Assembly (NCBI GenBank): GCA_011772475.1
Contig: WVZK01000158.1
Location: 1-64,000, forward strand
Direction of reading: 5' to 3'
DNA from: Candidatus Aminicenantota bacterium
GTDB lineage: Bacteria > Acidobacteriota > Aminicenantia > Aminicenantales > Aminicenantaceae
Length of the DNA: 64,000 nucleotides
Below, piece by piece: positions 37,682 to 47,974 of the stretch. The translations under genes and the position numbers were made by a program. The notes beneath the pieces were generated by a model that saw only the letters and a list, made by a program, of their open reading frames with translations, was not told the origin of the DNA and searched no databases. The stretch's first letter is position 1. The number at the start of each line of letters is the position of its first letter.

Positions 37682-39334
37682 GTGAGACACAAAGGAATAT
37701 TGCTTATTGTTTTCATCCTTGCTTTTTGCCTTGTTTTGATGCTTGTCCATTCTGGAAAAAAGAGCACTCAAGAACAAGAGGCTGATTCTTGGCTTGAATT
37801 CGATAACTGTACTTCTATACTTGTCACTAAAAAAGCCTCTGCGGATGGCTCAGTCATGACAACACATTCCTGCGATGGCGGCTGGGAGTTCCGCCTCAAC
37901 GTCGTCCCTGGGAAAACTTCAAAGCAGGGAGAAATGCGCCCTATCTATAAGGGAGGAGGACGCGGAGCTGAGAGGAGACAGGCTGTCATAGTCGGCGAAA
38001 TCCCTGAAATCAAGCAAACTTACAGCCGTTTTGATGTTGCCTATCCATTCTTGAACGAAAAGCAGCTTGGTATCGGGGAGACAACTTTTGGGGGGCGAAG
38101 AGAGCTGTATAATCCGGAGGGAAAACTCGACATCATGGCTCTGCAAAGAATCGTGCTCGAACGAACATCAACAGCGCGGGAAGCGATAAAAATGATAGGA
38201 GAGCTCGTTAAGGAGCATGGCTACGGTGACTACGGCGAGTGTCTTACTTTTATCGATACAAAAGAGGCTTGGCTGTTTGAGATTATGGGAGCTGGGCCTT
38301 TAGAAATAGGAGCTGTCTGGGCAGCCGTAAGGATTCCGGAGGGTGAAGTCTCAGTGAGTGCCAACCGCAGCCGTATAGGAGAGATCAACATCGAGGATAC
38401 GGATAATTACATGGCTTCTGAGAATATCTTCACCTTGGGGGAAGAAATGGGATGGTATGATCCGAAGTCGGACAAGCCTTTTAGATTCTACGAAGTTTAT
38501 GCCCCCAGCAATTCCATCGGCTGCAGGAGAAGGGAATGGCGAGTTTTCAGCACACTTGCTCCAGGATTGAAGCTTGATCCCTGGGCTGTGAGATATCCTT
38601 TCTCTATAAAGCCCGAGAAAAAAGTCACAAAACAGATGCTGATGGCTCTCCATAGAGACTTCTACCAGGGGACAGAACATGACCTGAGTAAGGGCCTGGC
38701 TGCTGGACCTTTCAATAATCCCAATCGGTTTTCCACGCAAACTCGACCTCCCGAAGGTTATGTGGGCTGGGAACGACCTATTTCCATCTTCCGCTGCTCT
38801 TATTGTATTGTCGTCCAGGTTAGAGACTGGCTTCCTGACTGGATAGGAGGTCTTGCCTGGTTCGCTGAGGACGATCCGAAAACAAGCTGCTTTGTTCCCT
38901 TTTATGGCGGCATCACCAAAGTCCCTGAATCATACCAGGTCGGAAGAAGGGACGTGTTCGATAAGAAATCTGCCTGGTGGGCGTTTGACTTTGTTTCAAA
39001 CTGGGCCAACCTTAGATATTCGCAGATGAGCGAGGACATCAAGAAAGCTTACACAGATTTCGAGAATTCATTCTTCAACCTTCAAGCTTCTGTAGAAGCC
39101 CGGGCAGAAGCCCTGTACAAAGAAAATCCAGCAGCATGCCGGGAGTACCTGACCGAGTATTCCAACCAAACGGCCCAGCGAGTAGTCGATGATTGGTGGG
39201 CTCTGGCCGACTACCTAATCGTCAAGTACAATGACGGCTATGTCAATGTTCCTGAAGCAAGAAGAGGAGCCGGCTACCCGAAGGAATGGCTGGATGCTGT
39301 GGGTTACGGCAAGACAAAAATCAAAAATAAATAG
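37682..39334 (+). CDS. C69 family dipeptidase
   Basis: CTSILVTKKASADGSVMTTHSCDGG; YGDYGECLTFIDTKEAWLFEI; SVSANRSRIGEI. Confidence 0.92.
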   Translation: MRHKGILLIVFILAFCLVLMLVHSGKKSTQEQEADSWLEFDNCTSILVTKKASADGSVMTTHSCDGGWEFRLNVVPGKTSKQGEMRPIYKGGGRGAERRQAVIVGEIPEIKQTYSRFDVAYPFLNEKQLGIGETTFGGRRELYNPEGKLDIMALQRIVLERTSTAREAIKMIGELVKEHGYGDYGECLTFIDTKEAWLFEIMGAGPLEIGAVWAAVRIPEGEVSVSANRSRIGEINIEDTDNYMASENIFTLGEEMGWYDPKSDKPFRFYEVYAPSNSIGCRRREWRVFSTLAPGLKLDPWAVRYPFSIKPEKKVTKQMLMALHRDFYQGTEHDLSKGLAAGPFNNPNRFSTQTRPPEGYVGWERPISIFRCSYCIVVQVRDWLPDWIGGLAWFAEDDPKTSCFVPFYGGITKVPESYQVGRRDVFDKKSAWWAFDFVSNWANLRYSQMSEDIKKAYTDFENSFFNLQASVEARAEALYKENPAACREYLTEYSNQTAQRVVDDWWALADYLIVKYNDGYVNVPEARRGAGYPKEWLDAVGYGKTKIKNK

Positions 39335-39380
39335 CTAATCTCTCCTGAGAGAATAGTCAATTTAAAATGAGGAACGAAAA

Positions 39381-39584
39381 ATGCCAGTTGTTCATGTAAA
39401 CGTTTGGGAGGATTTTGGACAAGAAAAAGCTAAAACTATAATACAAGATGTTACCAAAGTCTTTGTAAACTTAGGCATCCCTGAGCATGCGGTAGAAGTA
39501 ATCATACATGAAATCCAAAAAACGCACTGGGGAATAGGCGGGGAACCTGCTTCGGAAAAGTTCAAAGACATGCCTCCCAAATAG
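39381..39584 (+). CDS. 4-oxalocrotonate tautomerase family protein
   Basis: MPVVHVNVWEDFGQEKAKTIIQDVTKVF; N-terminal Pro after Met. Confidence 0.85.
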   Translation: MPVVHVNVWEDFGQEKAKTIIQDVTKVFVNLGIPEHAVEVIIHEIQKTHWGIGGEPASEKFKDMPPK

Positions 39585-39668
39585 ATCAGCTAGTAAGAAA
39601 AACAGAAGAGAAATTAACTTAGTGTCTTTTATTAGACAAAGGACTTTGCTTATTCATCCTTAAAGCAT

Positions 39669-40791
39669 TCATCTTCTGCCCAGTTTATGGCGGAAAACCA
39701 TGACTATTATAACGAGTAAAAAGTATGCAGCTGCAAGAAAAAGAAACGAGGCTTGTCTTTTCCCGGCGAGCTGATAAATTTTTCCTTTTCTGGGTTGGGG
39801 CAAGGGAACAGGATCCCACGAAAGCCCGTAGCGATCGATAAGACCCTTGATATACAGGAGATGAATAACAGGAATATTGAGGGCAGCCATGGCAAAAAGA
39901 ACCCCTCTTTTTTCGGCTTTGGGAAATTGTCTAATTTTAACCAGGCCAGGTCTCAATTTTAAAATCTCTGGGTCCTCTCCCATGTTTGGCCAGCTCCCTC
40001 CGATATTGATGAAGACTTTTATTTTGCTCTCCCCTGCTTTTTCTTGATAGAGGCGCATTCTAGCTTCCACATTCCTTTTAAGGTCAGGCTCGTCAAGAAA
40101 AAAAACTCCACTTTCTCTAATCTCATCTATCAGTAAAGAGCGGCCCTCAGGATTCATATCCTTGCCTTCGTCTCCCACGCCTCCAAGAGAAAGGCCAATC
40201 GGTTTGGCGTCAAATATCCCAGCGCTCAGGAGGCAGTTTTGCATATCGAGCCAGTTAAAATCGGGATTGTTGGCACCCCACTGAGAAGCCCCTAAAGAAT
40301 TGATCACGACGGGCTGCAGGCTCATGGCCTTTGCCGCTGAAAGGACAGCCACGATCAAGGCAGGAAAGGAGCTGGAAGCTCCCACAGCGATAGTATCCCC
40401 GCTCTTTATTTTCGCTTCTTTGAGAAGGAAAACAATAAGAGCGGCAAAATTGGGATTGGTGGTAGTTCTCTTAGCTTCAAGGCTCCCGATGGATGTGGTT
40501 ATCGGAGAAAACTCCAGACCTATAATTCCTGTCTGGTTCAGGTCGATGCTTTTATCAAGAACTTGGCCTTTTTCCTCGCGGCATTCTCTTATTATATCCA
40601 CAGCTTTGGCCATAATCTCTGAAGCTCTTATCATCTTTTGTTTAACATTACCCGCTTCCCTTGAAGGAAAATACTCGGTCAGCACAAAAAACAGAATACT
40701 CAGAGCAAAAAGGACGAGAATTGCTCCCTGATTTTTGCCAGCATCTTCTTTAGGAATATTTTTTTTTCGGCTGAAAAGTAAACTTGGCATT
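39669..40791 (-). CDS. Poly-gamma-glutamate system protein (PgsW-like)
   Basis: Likely start MPSLLFSRKKN near 40790 (ORF opens at 40985); N- and C-terminal TM; ASSSFPALIVAVLSAAKAMSLQPVVINSLGASQWGANNPDFNWLDM. Confidence 0.75.
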
Positions 40792-41227
40792 ATAAAATAA
40801 TCCCAACAAGGCTTACGATAAAATAGGTGATGATAGCGACGATAAACATTGAAGCCAAGGTCGGAAGAATTTTCTGTTTCTCCAGGTTGTTGGCCAGAAG
40901 CCCTGGGATGATCCAGCCGATGGCTCTGAGTCCTAAGGGGTCGGCGAAAAAATGGGGCAAGAGAAGAAACCAGACCTGAGCCCACAGTCCTCCGAGAAGA
41001 ACAAGCATCACGAATCTTCTCTTCCCAAAAAGGATGAGGTAGCGGGATAAAATTTTATAAGTATAAAGGCTCAAAAGGGCAATCAGGATCGTGGCCAGAA
41101 CTCTTAGCGGTTGGTCAAGATAAAGAGCTACATAAGCAGGAACAATAATCCCGCCAGGATATATATCCATGATTTCTATGTAGATGACAGCAATGATAAG
41201 TCCGATAAAAAGCGTCTCAAAAGTCAT
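40790..41227 (-). CDS. pgsC: Poly-gamma-glutamate biosynthesis membrane protein PgsC/CapC
   Basis: MTFETLFIGLIIAVIYIEIMDIYPGGIIVPAYVALYLDQPLRV. Confidence 0.88.
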   Translation of the reverse strand: MTFETLFIGLIIAVIYIEIMDIYPGGIIVPAYVALYLDQPLRVLATILIALLSLYTYKILSRYLILFGKRRFVMLVLLGGLWAQVWFLLLPHFFADPLGLRAIGWIIPGLLANNLEKQKILPTLASMFIVAIITYFIVSLVGIIL

Positions 41228-42419
41228 AGGGCTTTCCTGTATCCTCCCAATACTCAACAAGCTTTTTCCCAAGACCTCCCATATTACCCATCCCGATCAA
41301 AACAGCTTCTGCATTCACTTTTCCAGCGATTTCTTCCATGATTTTCTGAGAGTCTCGGGGCTTAGAGATAATTAGCTCTGCCTTCCCCGGCATTTTCAGC
41401 CTGCTCTTCAGGGCACGAGCATGGTCTCCGACGAAAAAGAACTTTCTAACCTCAGGAAAAGCATCTTCTTTTAGAGCTTTCAGCCACTGGAGAGTTCTGT
41501 CTCCCCTGTCTCTTCTGAGGTTGAGAAGTCCAATGATTTCTTTGCCGTTTAGAAACTTTTTTTCAAGAAACATTGATAAAACAAGACGTGTGGATTCCGG
41601 GTCATTGGCAGCAAAGCAGCTGACAAGATGCCAGCATCGAGGGGGTGAACCTAAATCCACAGTCCAGGTCTTGAGACTTCCAAAATCTGGCCGAGCTTTC
41701 ATCATACCTTGAAGAGCGACTTTCTTATCAATTCCCAGGAACTCAGCCACAGCTAGAGACAGCCTAATATTTTCTTCCTGCTCAAAGGAGGGGAGATTAA
41801 TCTTTGATTGGATATATTCTGTATTGGAAACTCCAGGAACCTGGATGATTGTGGATCTCATTCTCTCCGCCACCTCTTTGAATACAGGAAAAAAATCCTC
41901 TTGTAGGATAAAGATTGTTCCATTCTCTGGGATGCTAGAGGCAAAACTGCGAGCCACATCCTCCTTTGAGGTTCCCGTTTGAGCTATATGGTCAAGACGA
42001 ACATTAGTTATGGCCAGAATATGAGGCTTAAACATCCGAACTGATTCATAATAACTGCGCTCAGGATGGATACTCATCAATTCCAAAACAAGAGCCTGAG
42101 CTTGAAGCTCTGCACCCTTTTTCAAGATATTCTTTCCTTCCAGAATTGAGGGCCCACCTCTGCGTTTGATCTCCTTTTCATCCCCATCAGGAAAGATGAC
42201 GACAGGCTTTGAGCCTGTAGTCCTGGCCAGCACTGCGAAACCTGCCTCTCTCAAAGAAGAGGCTATGAGTCTTGTGGTGCTAGATTTTCCCCTTGTACCG
42301 GTGACACAAACTCTGAGGGGAATGCTTCGATTCCTTCGAGAAAGAATAAAACGCTCCGCTAATAAATAGACAACGAAAAGGGCAGCAAACATGCCCGTAA
42401 CAATAAGCTCTCTGATGGA
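41217..42419 (-). CDS. pgsB: Poly-gamma-glutamate synthase PgsB/CapB
   Basis: RVCVTGTRGKSSTTRLIASSLREAG; ORF opens at 42488 but start is uncertain because the upstream part is an R1 repeat. Confidence 0.88.
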   Translation of the reverse strand, partial: SIRELIVTGMFAALFVVYLLAERFILSRRNRSIPLRVCVTGTRGKSSTTRLIASSLREAGFAVLARTTGSKPVVIFPDGDEKEIKRRGGPSILEGKNILKKGAELQAQALVLELMSIHPERSYYESVRMFKPHILAITNVRLDHIAQTGTSKEDVARSFASSIPENGTIFILQEDFFPVFKEVAERMRSTIIQVPGVSNTEYIQSKINLPSFEQEENIRLSLAVAEFLGIDKKVALQGMMKARPDFGSLKTWTVDLGSPPRCWHLVSCFAANDPESTRLVLSMFLEKKFLNGKEIIGLLNLRRDRGDRTLQWLKALKEDAFPEVRKFFFVGDHARALKSRLKMPGKAELIISKPRDSQKIMEEIAGKVNAEAVLIGMGNMGGLGKKLVEYWEDTGKPYDF

Positions 42420-42460
42420 TAATCTCCCTATATTATTAATAGAATTCTTATATAAACAAG

Positions 42461-42594
42461 GTGGGTTTGATAAATCAAACCCGTACAAAAAATCAAGCCC
42501 CTACAAATATGGGAAATGGGGCCTGGCCCCATTTTTTTGGCCCCATTTTTTCAACATTATTATAAGTATGGGTTTGATAAATCAAACCCGGACA
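42461..42594. repeat. Mosaic of R1 and R2 repeats
   Basis: R1 42461-42487, half R1 42490-42505, R2 GGGGCCTGGCCCC 42515-42555, R1 42568-42594; further R2 arm GTAGCCTGTCCCC at 42626-42640. Confidence 0.85.
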
Positions 42595-42639
42595 ACGGTT
42601 AAATGAACATTATCCCAACCAAAAAAGTAGCCTGTCCCC

Positions 42640-44973
42640 TTAAAACGGCATATAAGGGACAGCCTGGGAAGTCTCTTCTCCTCTTGCCTTTTCTAACACT
42701 CGAAGAAAAGTAGAAGAAAAAATGTTGGATCTATCCGTTCTTTCATACTTGGCTTTGATAATCTCGGTAATAATCTTGAGCATCGGGTCCTTTCCAGCTT
42801 TTCCCCATAAGTACGGCTCGTTAACCATCATCAGATATTCAGTGCCAACGGCTTTCTTAAATTCATCCAGCTTATTAAAATAAGCAACAGGATCTACTTC
42901 ACTAGACCAGATAAGTCCAAATGCAGCCTCCTTTTCTTTGATGAGTTCCATGATTTCCTTATCAGGTAAGTCCTCATCGAGAATGGCTAGAGGGCTTTTA
43001 GACTCTTTTAAAAGAAGCTTGGCTTGCGAACTATCCACTCCTTTGACGATGAGCAGAAGACCACTGTCGTTAATAGCTTTTATAATCTTTTTCCCTTCCT
43101 CGCTTAATCCTTGTTCAGCGAAAAGAAATGACGGATCCTCGATAAAGGTGAAGTAGAGTCCTTGCTTCGCCAAGACTTTAGCCCATCTCGGTTCATCGCG
43201 AAATGCATTGATTCCGTTGAGTCCGGTCATAATGGTCGTTCTCCCACTGCGGATATCCCTGGTGAGTCCGTCGGAAGAAGAATAATAAGAAAGACCCTGC
43301 GCTTTATCTATCTCCCCTGACGCGGACAAGAATTTGTTCAGGATATCTACCCTCAGCCTGTCACCTGAAAGGCCTTCTTCCTCCGTCATTACCGAAAGCT
43401 GCAGATCGACATGCGAATCTTTCGCGTCCTTATGATGTTCGACTACATGTCTAAGCGGAGAAAGCTCGAAATTAATCAGGTTTTGGTACTTCAAATAATA
43501 GGTCTCTCGCCGAAGCGGAGGTAAAAAATCTCCAGATTCAGATGCCACAATTTTAACAGCAGCATGAACGAAATCTCCTGTCTTCTTCAACATCTCTGGT
43601 TTTATCAAATCACTAGCATCCCGGCTATGGTGGTATTTAATAGATCCCCTGGTAATTATAAAGAACCCAGGAACTCCCTTTTCTAGAAATGGAGTATGAT
43701 CTGAGCCACCAGGGCCTCCGCGGCCAGGCATAACATAGTCGAGTATCTCTTTGGGGAGTTTCTCCTTGAGAAGCTTCCAGATTTTTGGACCATAGTAAAC
43801 ACCTTGAAAATTAATCTTTCCGCTCCCATGACCTACCATATCCATGTTGATGTAAGCTACAGTCTTATTAATGGGGTAAGCAGAATCATCCGCATAGTGC
43901 CTTGAGCCCAAAAGCCCTTGTTCCTCTCCAGCCCAAAGGCCAAAAATGACTGTTCTTTTGGGCTTGGCGCGATTGAGCTTCATTACGCGGGCTATCTCCA
44001 TGACGACCGCTGTTCCTGAAGCATTATCGTTGGCCCCGGGCATGATATCTCCCATCGGGGTTATCCCCAAGTGATCCATATGGCCGCCGATGACAACATA
44101 TTCATCCTTGAGTACTTTATCACTGCCGGTTATTTTTGCCAGAACATTCCTGCTCGGCCTTTTTTCATCGAAGATGGCATTGACAGACACAAAAGCTTTT
44201 ACTCCAGTCTCCGTGGATTTGGGAAGCCGGGCTCTGCGGCCCATTGCTGGGATTGGGTAGCTTATTTCTGTGCTAAGGTCTTTAAAAATGAAATCCATTA
44301 CTTTCCTCTCGACCGATAAAATCACAAAGTCAGGTTTATATTGTTCCTTTCTTAACCTCACCCGAAAATATCGCATCCGGGTCGTAGAAAGCCTGAAAAA
44401 GATAGCTCCTCTTGCTCCAAGCTTTTGGGCAGCTTCGATTCTTTTCCCTATTTTTGTCGCATCTCCTAGACTTTTCTCGAGTCTCTGGGGAGTATCCGAA
44501 GCAAAAACAACTACTTTCCCTTTCACGTCAACCCCAGCATAATCATCGTGCTTCTTTTCTGGGGCATGGATTCCATAGCCAACAAAGACAAGCTCAGCTG
44601 TAAAGTTCCCTGAACCAGAAAACCTCTCGACACTCCAGTCTTCGCCGTGATAAAAATCTCTCCTTGTTTTGCCTGCGATTATCTCCAGTTTCACTCCAAC
44701 CTTTATATCTCGGTGTTCGATAGTAAAATTCTGGTAATAGGTACCGTTATCACCTGCTGGTTCTAGCCCCCACTCTTTAAACTTAGAAGCGATGTATTCC
44801 TCTGCTAATGCTGCTCCTGGCTGGCCGCTTTTCCTTCCCTGCGTGGAATCCGAAGTTAATTCTTTGATGTAATTCCACGCTGCTTGAGCATCAAAACCAA
44901 CTTCTTTCACCTTGGCTGCAGTTGGAGAAAAAAGTAGGAAAAATGTAAGGACTAAGCTTAAGTATATTCTCAT
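42640..44973 (-). CDS. M28 family peptidase with C-terminal degenerate M19-like region
   Basis: VVIGGHMDHLG, GANDNASGTAVVMEIAR, WAGEEQGLLGS, GGSDHTPFLEKGVPGFF; C-terminal half LSEEGKKIIKAINDSGLLLIVKG resembles membrane dipeptidase. Confidence 0.88.
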   Translation of the reverse strand: MRIYLSLVLTFFLLFSPTAAKVKEVGFDAQAAWNYIKELTSDSTQGRKSGQPGAALAEEYIASKFKEWGLEPAGDNGTYYQNFTIEHRDIKVGVKLEIIAGKTRRDFYHGEDWSVERFSGSGNFTAELVFVGYGIHAPEKKHDDYAGVDVKGKVVVFASDTPQRLEKSLGDATKIGKRIEAAQKLGARGAIFFRLSTTRMRYFRVRLRKEQYKPDFVILSVERKVMDFIFKDLSTEISYPIPAMGRRARLPKSTETGVKAFVSVNAIFDEKRPSRNVLAKITGSDKVLKDEYVVIGGHMDHLGITPMGDIMPGANDNASGTAVVMEIARVMKLNRAKPKRTVIFGLWAGEEQGLLGSRHYADDSAYPINKTVAYINMDMVGHGSGKINFQGVYYGPKIWKLLKEKLPKEILDYVMPGRGGPGGSDHTPFLEKGVPGFFIITRGSIKYHHSRDASDLIKPEMLKKTGDFVHAAVKIVASESGDFLPPLRRETYYLKYQNLINFELSPLRHVVEHHKDAKDSHVDLQLSVMTEEEGLSGDRLRVDILNKFLSASGEIDKAQGLSYYSSSDGLTRDIRSGRTTIMTGLNGINAFRDEPRWAKVLAKQGLYFTFIEDPSFLFAEQGLSEEGKKIIKAINDSGLLLIVKGVDSSQAKLLLKESKSPLAILDEDLPDKEIMELIKEKEAAFGLIWSSEVDPVAYFNKLDEFKKAVGTEYLMMVNEPYLWGKAGKDPMLKIITEIIKAKYERTDRSNIFSSTFLRVLEKARGEETSQAVPYMPF

Positions 44974-45118
44974 TGAATGCCTCCTCTCAAAAAATCATAA
45001 AGGTATAATATTATAGCGGAACAGGAAAAGAAAAAGAAACTATACTAAAATAAAACACAGAATTGATTTTCCGTAATCGAGAGTCGCAAGAAATTTATCA
45101 GCGAAGGAGAAAATTGCG

Positions 45119-45763
45119 TTGGGTAAAAAATACTTAAATCATATAATATGTTTGCTTACTATTTTCTGTTTTAGTGGAGTTCAGGCTCTAAATATGGGAA
45201 GCAATAATAAAGGAAAAGTGGAAGGCAAGATTTATCTTGTCCCTGTAGGCGATATCAAAGGCTGGATACTGGATAAGTTGGAGGAACAATTAGAGAAGAG
45301 TTTCAACTGCAAGGTGGAATTATATGATGGAATGGAGCTTCCTCTGGAAGCTTACAACCAACAGCGAAATCAATACTTCTCTTCTTACATATTGAAGAAA
45401 CTTCATTCTTTTATTGAGCCCGGCAAACGAGATAAAGTACTGGGAATAGCAGAAGAAGACCTGTATGCAAACGGGCTCAATTTTGTTTTTGGCGAAGCGG
45501 AGTTAGGAGGGCGTTTCGCAATCATCTCGCTGGCTCGTTTACATCAAAGTTTTTATGGCTTACCAGAAAATGAAACTATATTCTTAGAGCGAGCTGTGAA
45601 AGAAGCTGTCCATGAAATAGGACATGCTTTTGGATTGAGACACTGCCCCGATCCTGGTTGCGTGATGCACTTCTCAAATACGCTGGGGGACACTGATAAA
45701 AAAAGTATATCATTCTGTTCCCGCTGTGAGAAACTCCTCGAAAAACTGGTAATGAGAAGATAG
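45119..45763 (+). CDS. Archaemetzincin-like metalloprotease with signal peptide (TTG start)
   Basis: HEIGHAFGLRHCPDPGCVMHFSNTLGDTDKKSISFCSRC fits HExxHxxGxxHCx4CxM...CxxC. Confidence 0.88.
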   Translation: MGKKYLNHIICLLTIFCFSGVQALNMGSNNKGKVEGKIYLVPVGDIKGWILDKLEEQLEKSFNCKVELYDGMELPLEAYNQQRNQYFSSYILKKLHSFIEPGKRDKVLGIAEEDLYANGLNFVFGEAELGGRFAIISLARLHQSFYGLPENETIFLERAVKEAVHEIGHAFGLRHCPDPGCVMHFSNTLGDTDKKSISFCSRCEKLLEKLVMRR

Positions 45764-45851
45764 GGAAAAATTATCAGGAGCCAATAAAAGATAAAAATTA
45801 AAAGATCATGTCCAAAGCAACTTGGGAGCGAAAAAGAATCCCATAAGTTGC

Positions 45852-47186
45852 TCAACTTTTATGTCGGACCAAGTGTTTGATTCCTTCCAAAACCATATCA
45901 ATATGTTTAAAGGAGATATAGATATGAGTTGAAACTCTCACGCCATAGGTGCCGGCTTCCCTGTCTCCTATTGTCCTGATAACTATATTGTATTTTTCCC
46001 TGAGATAATTGACGATTTTCTCAGGCTCAACTCCTTCGACAGAAAAAGCAGTCAGACCTCCGCTGAGATATGGATCCTGTGAAGTGTGGAGTTTAACTCC
46101 CGGGATTTTTTTCAATTCCTTTTTTAGATATCCTGCCAAAGCTTTAATCCTGCGCTCTATTCTCTGTTTGCCGATAGCATTCTGAAAATCAACAGCTTCT
46201 CCGAGAGCAACAGCCAGGGCATCTGCTCTCTGGCCCAGAGTTTCATATTTTCTTGCACTCTCGCGAATATCCCAGCCTGATGAGGCTATCGTTGGCCACA
46301 GCTTATCCTGAGCTTCTTTTCTGACATAAAACAAGCCTATACCCGTCGGTGCCCCCAACCACTTATAGGGACTGGAAGCAAAAAAGTCGACGCCAAGCTG
46401 CTTCATGTTAAGATCCAGCATTCCGATTCCATGAGCGCTGTCAGCAACTACAAGCACCCCATTTTCACGAGCCATTTTGCTTAATTCTTTCAAGGGGGAT
46501 ATGAGCCCTGAGATATAGACCGTGTGACTTATACTGATGACCTTTGTTCTGGGTGTTATTTCTTTCTTGAAAGCGCTGACAATTTCATCAACGCTTTTCG
46601 GAGGAAGACCGAGAGGGACTTCTTTGATTTTAATTCCGTATCTTTTCTCCTTGAGCTTCCACGGATGAGTTCCTGCAGGATGTTCCATACTGGAAAGGAG
46701 GACTTCATCTCCTTCTTTTAAATCCAAGCCGTTGGCGACAAAATTCATCCCTTCAGTCGTGTTTCGTGTCATGACCACTTCACCGGGAGATGCGTTTATA
46801 AACTGGGCTAGTTTGGCTCGAACTTCCTCTTTTTTTTTGGGCATAAAATTATAACAGTCAAAAGGATTGGTGACCTGAAGTTTAAAACATTTGATCAAAG
46901 TGTTGAAAACAGGCTCGGGCATGGGACCTACGGTTCCGTTGTTCATCATGATCAATCCATCTTGGAAAAGAAAATGTTTGCTTACAGCATCCCAGTAGAC
47001 TCCGTCAGGCGATTCGTCCTGTATGTATTTCTGGTTCAACGAAGTGATACTCTGATAAACAGCTGCGTTTAATTCACTGAAAGAAGAGAGAGATACAGCA
47101 GAGCCTGCGAATAAATATTTAACAAAATCTCTCCGTGAAAGTCGTTTTAAATGACTTCTGAGTTCGGATGGTTTTATTGTTGTCAT
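45852..47186 (-). CDS. Class V aminotransferase (isopenicillin N epimerase-like), Tat-like leader
   Basis: RLSRRDFVKYLFAGSAVSLSS; MTRNTTEGMNFVANGL; VADSAHGIGML; FFASSPYKWLGAPTGIG. Confidence 0.9.
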   Translation of the reverse strand: MTTIKPSELRSHLKRLSRRDFVKYLFAGSAVSLSSFSELNAAVYQSITSLNQKYIQDESPDGVYWDAVSKHFLFQDGLIMMNNGTVGPMPEPVFNTLIKCFKLQVTNPFDCYNFMPKKKEEVRAKLAQFINASPGEVVMTRNTTEGMNFVANGLDLKEGDEVLLSSMEHPAGTHPWKLKEKRYGIKIKEVPLGLPPKSVDEIVSAFKKEITPRTKVISISHTVYISGLISPLKELSKMARENGVLVVADSAHGIGMLDLNMKQLGVDFFASSPYKWLGAPTGIGLFYVRKEAQDKLWPTIASSGWDIRESARKYETLGQRADALAVALGEAVDFQNAIGKQRIERRIKALAGYLKKELKKIPGVKLHTSQDPYLSGGLTAFSVEGVEPEKIVNYLREKYNIVIRTIGDREAGTYGVRVSTHIYISFKHIDMVLEGIKHLVRHKS

Positions 47187-47257
47187 TTGAATCCTCCTCC
47201 TTTAAGTTTTCTTAATTTTATTTACAGTAATTTTTTTCTATCAAACAGAATAACCTG

Positions 47258-47761
47258 TCATTTTTTTTCTTTTTTTACACCATCTTCAATCATTTCTCTA
47301 TGACTTGAAAAGGGAATATCCGGAAGATCGTCTAACGGAAAAAACTCTACTTTCAGAGAATCCGAACCCGGGGATGGGTTGCCTCGAGCCTCGACCTCAT
47401 ATCCGATGATGATCACATTCTTGTAGAGCAATGATTTTTGAGAATACACTCCAACCAATCTCACGATTTTTCCTTTAAGTCCTGTTTCTTCTTTAAGTTC
47501 CCTGAGGCAAGCCATTTCTGGAGTTTCATTAATTTCAATAAAACCTGATGGTAAAGCCCACTTCCCCTTGCCCGGCTCATGTCCCCGCTTAACTAAAAGC
47601 ACCTTACCCTTTTCATCCCTGACTAAAGCGGCTGAGCTCGGCAGGGGATTTTCATAAATTACCCAACGACATTCTGGGCAGGCCAGTCTTTTCTCATCTT
47701 CTATCCAGCTCAACTCCAGAATGGCTCTACACTTAGGGCAATATTTATACCTTCTGCTCAT
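47258..47761 (-). CDS. NUDIX hydrolase with N-terminal zinc ribbon
   Basis: YCPKCRAIL...CPECRWVIYENP; GFIEINETPEMACLRELKEETGL Nudix box. Confidence 0.92.
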   Translation of the reverse strand: MSRRYKYCPKCRAILELSWIEDEKRLACPECRWVIYENPLPSSAALVRDEKGKVLLVKRGHEPGKGKWALPSGFIEINETPEMACLRELKEETGLKGKIVRLVGVYSQKSLLYKNVIIIGYEVEARGNPSPGSDSLKVEFFPLDDLPDIPFSSHREMIEDGVKKEKK

Positions 47762-47974
47762 TTTTCCTAAATTATCTTTATACCGCCACAGCCAAAAGCG
47801 CTGGAAGCAAAAATTAAACTGAAGTATATCTTTTCATAGGAAATATTGGAAGAGGATTATATCACTTATAATACCAAATGGGGATATCAGAAAGGCAAAA
47901 GTAGAAGAACCGTTGCCTTCAACTTAATAACCGAAGAGCTGTAAGGGCCTGAGCCCAAGAAGGCAGTAAAAAGT

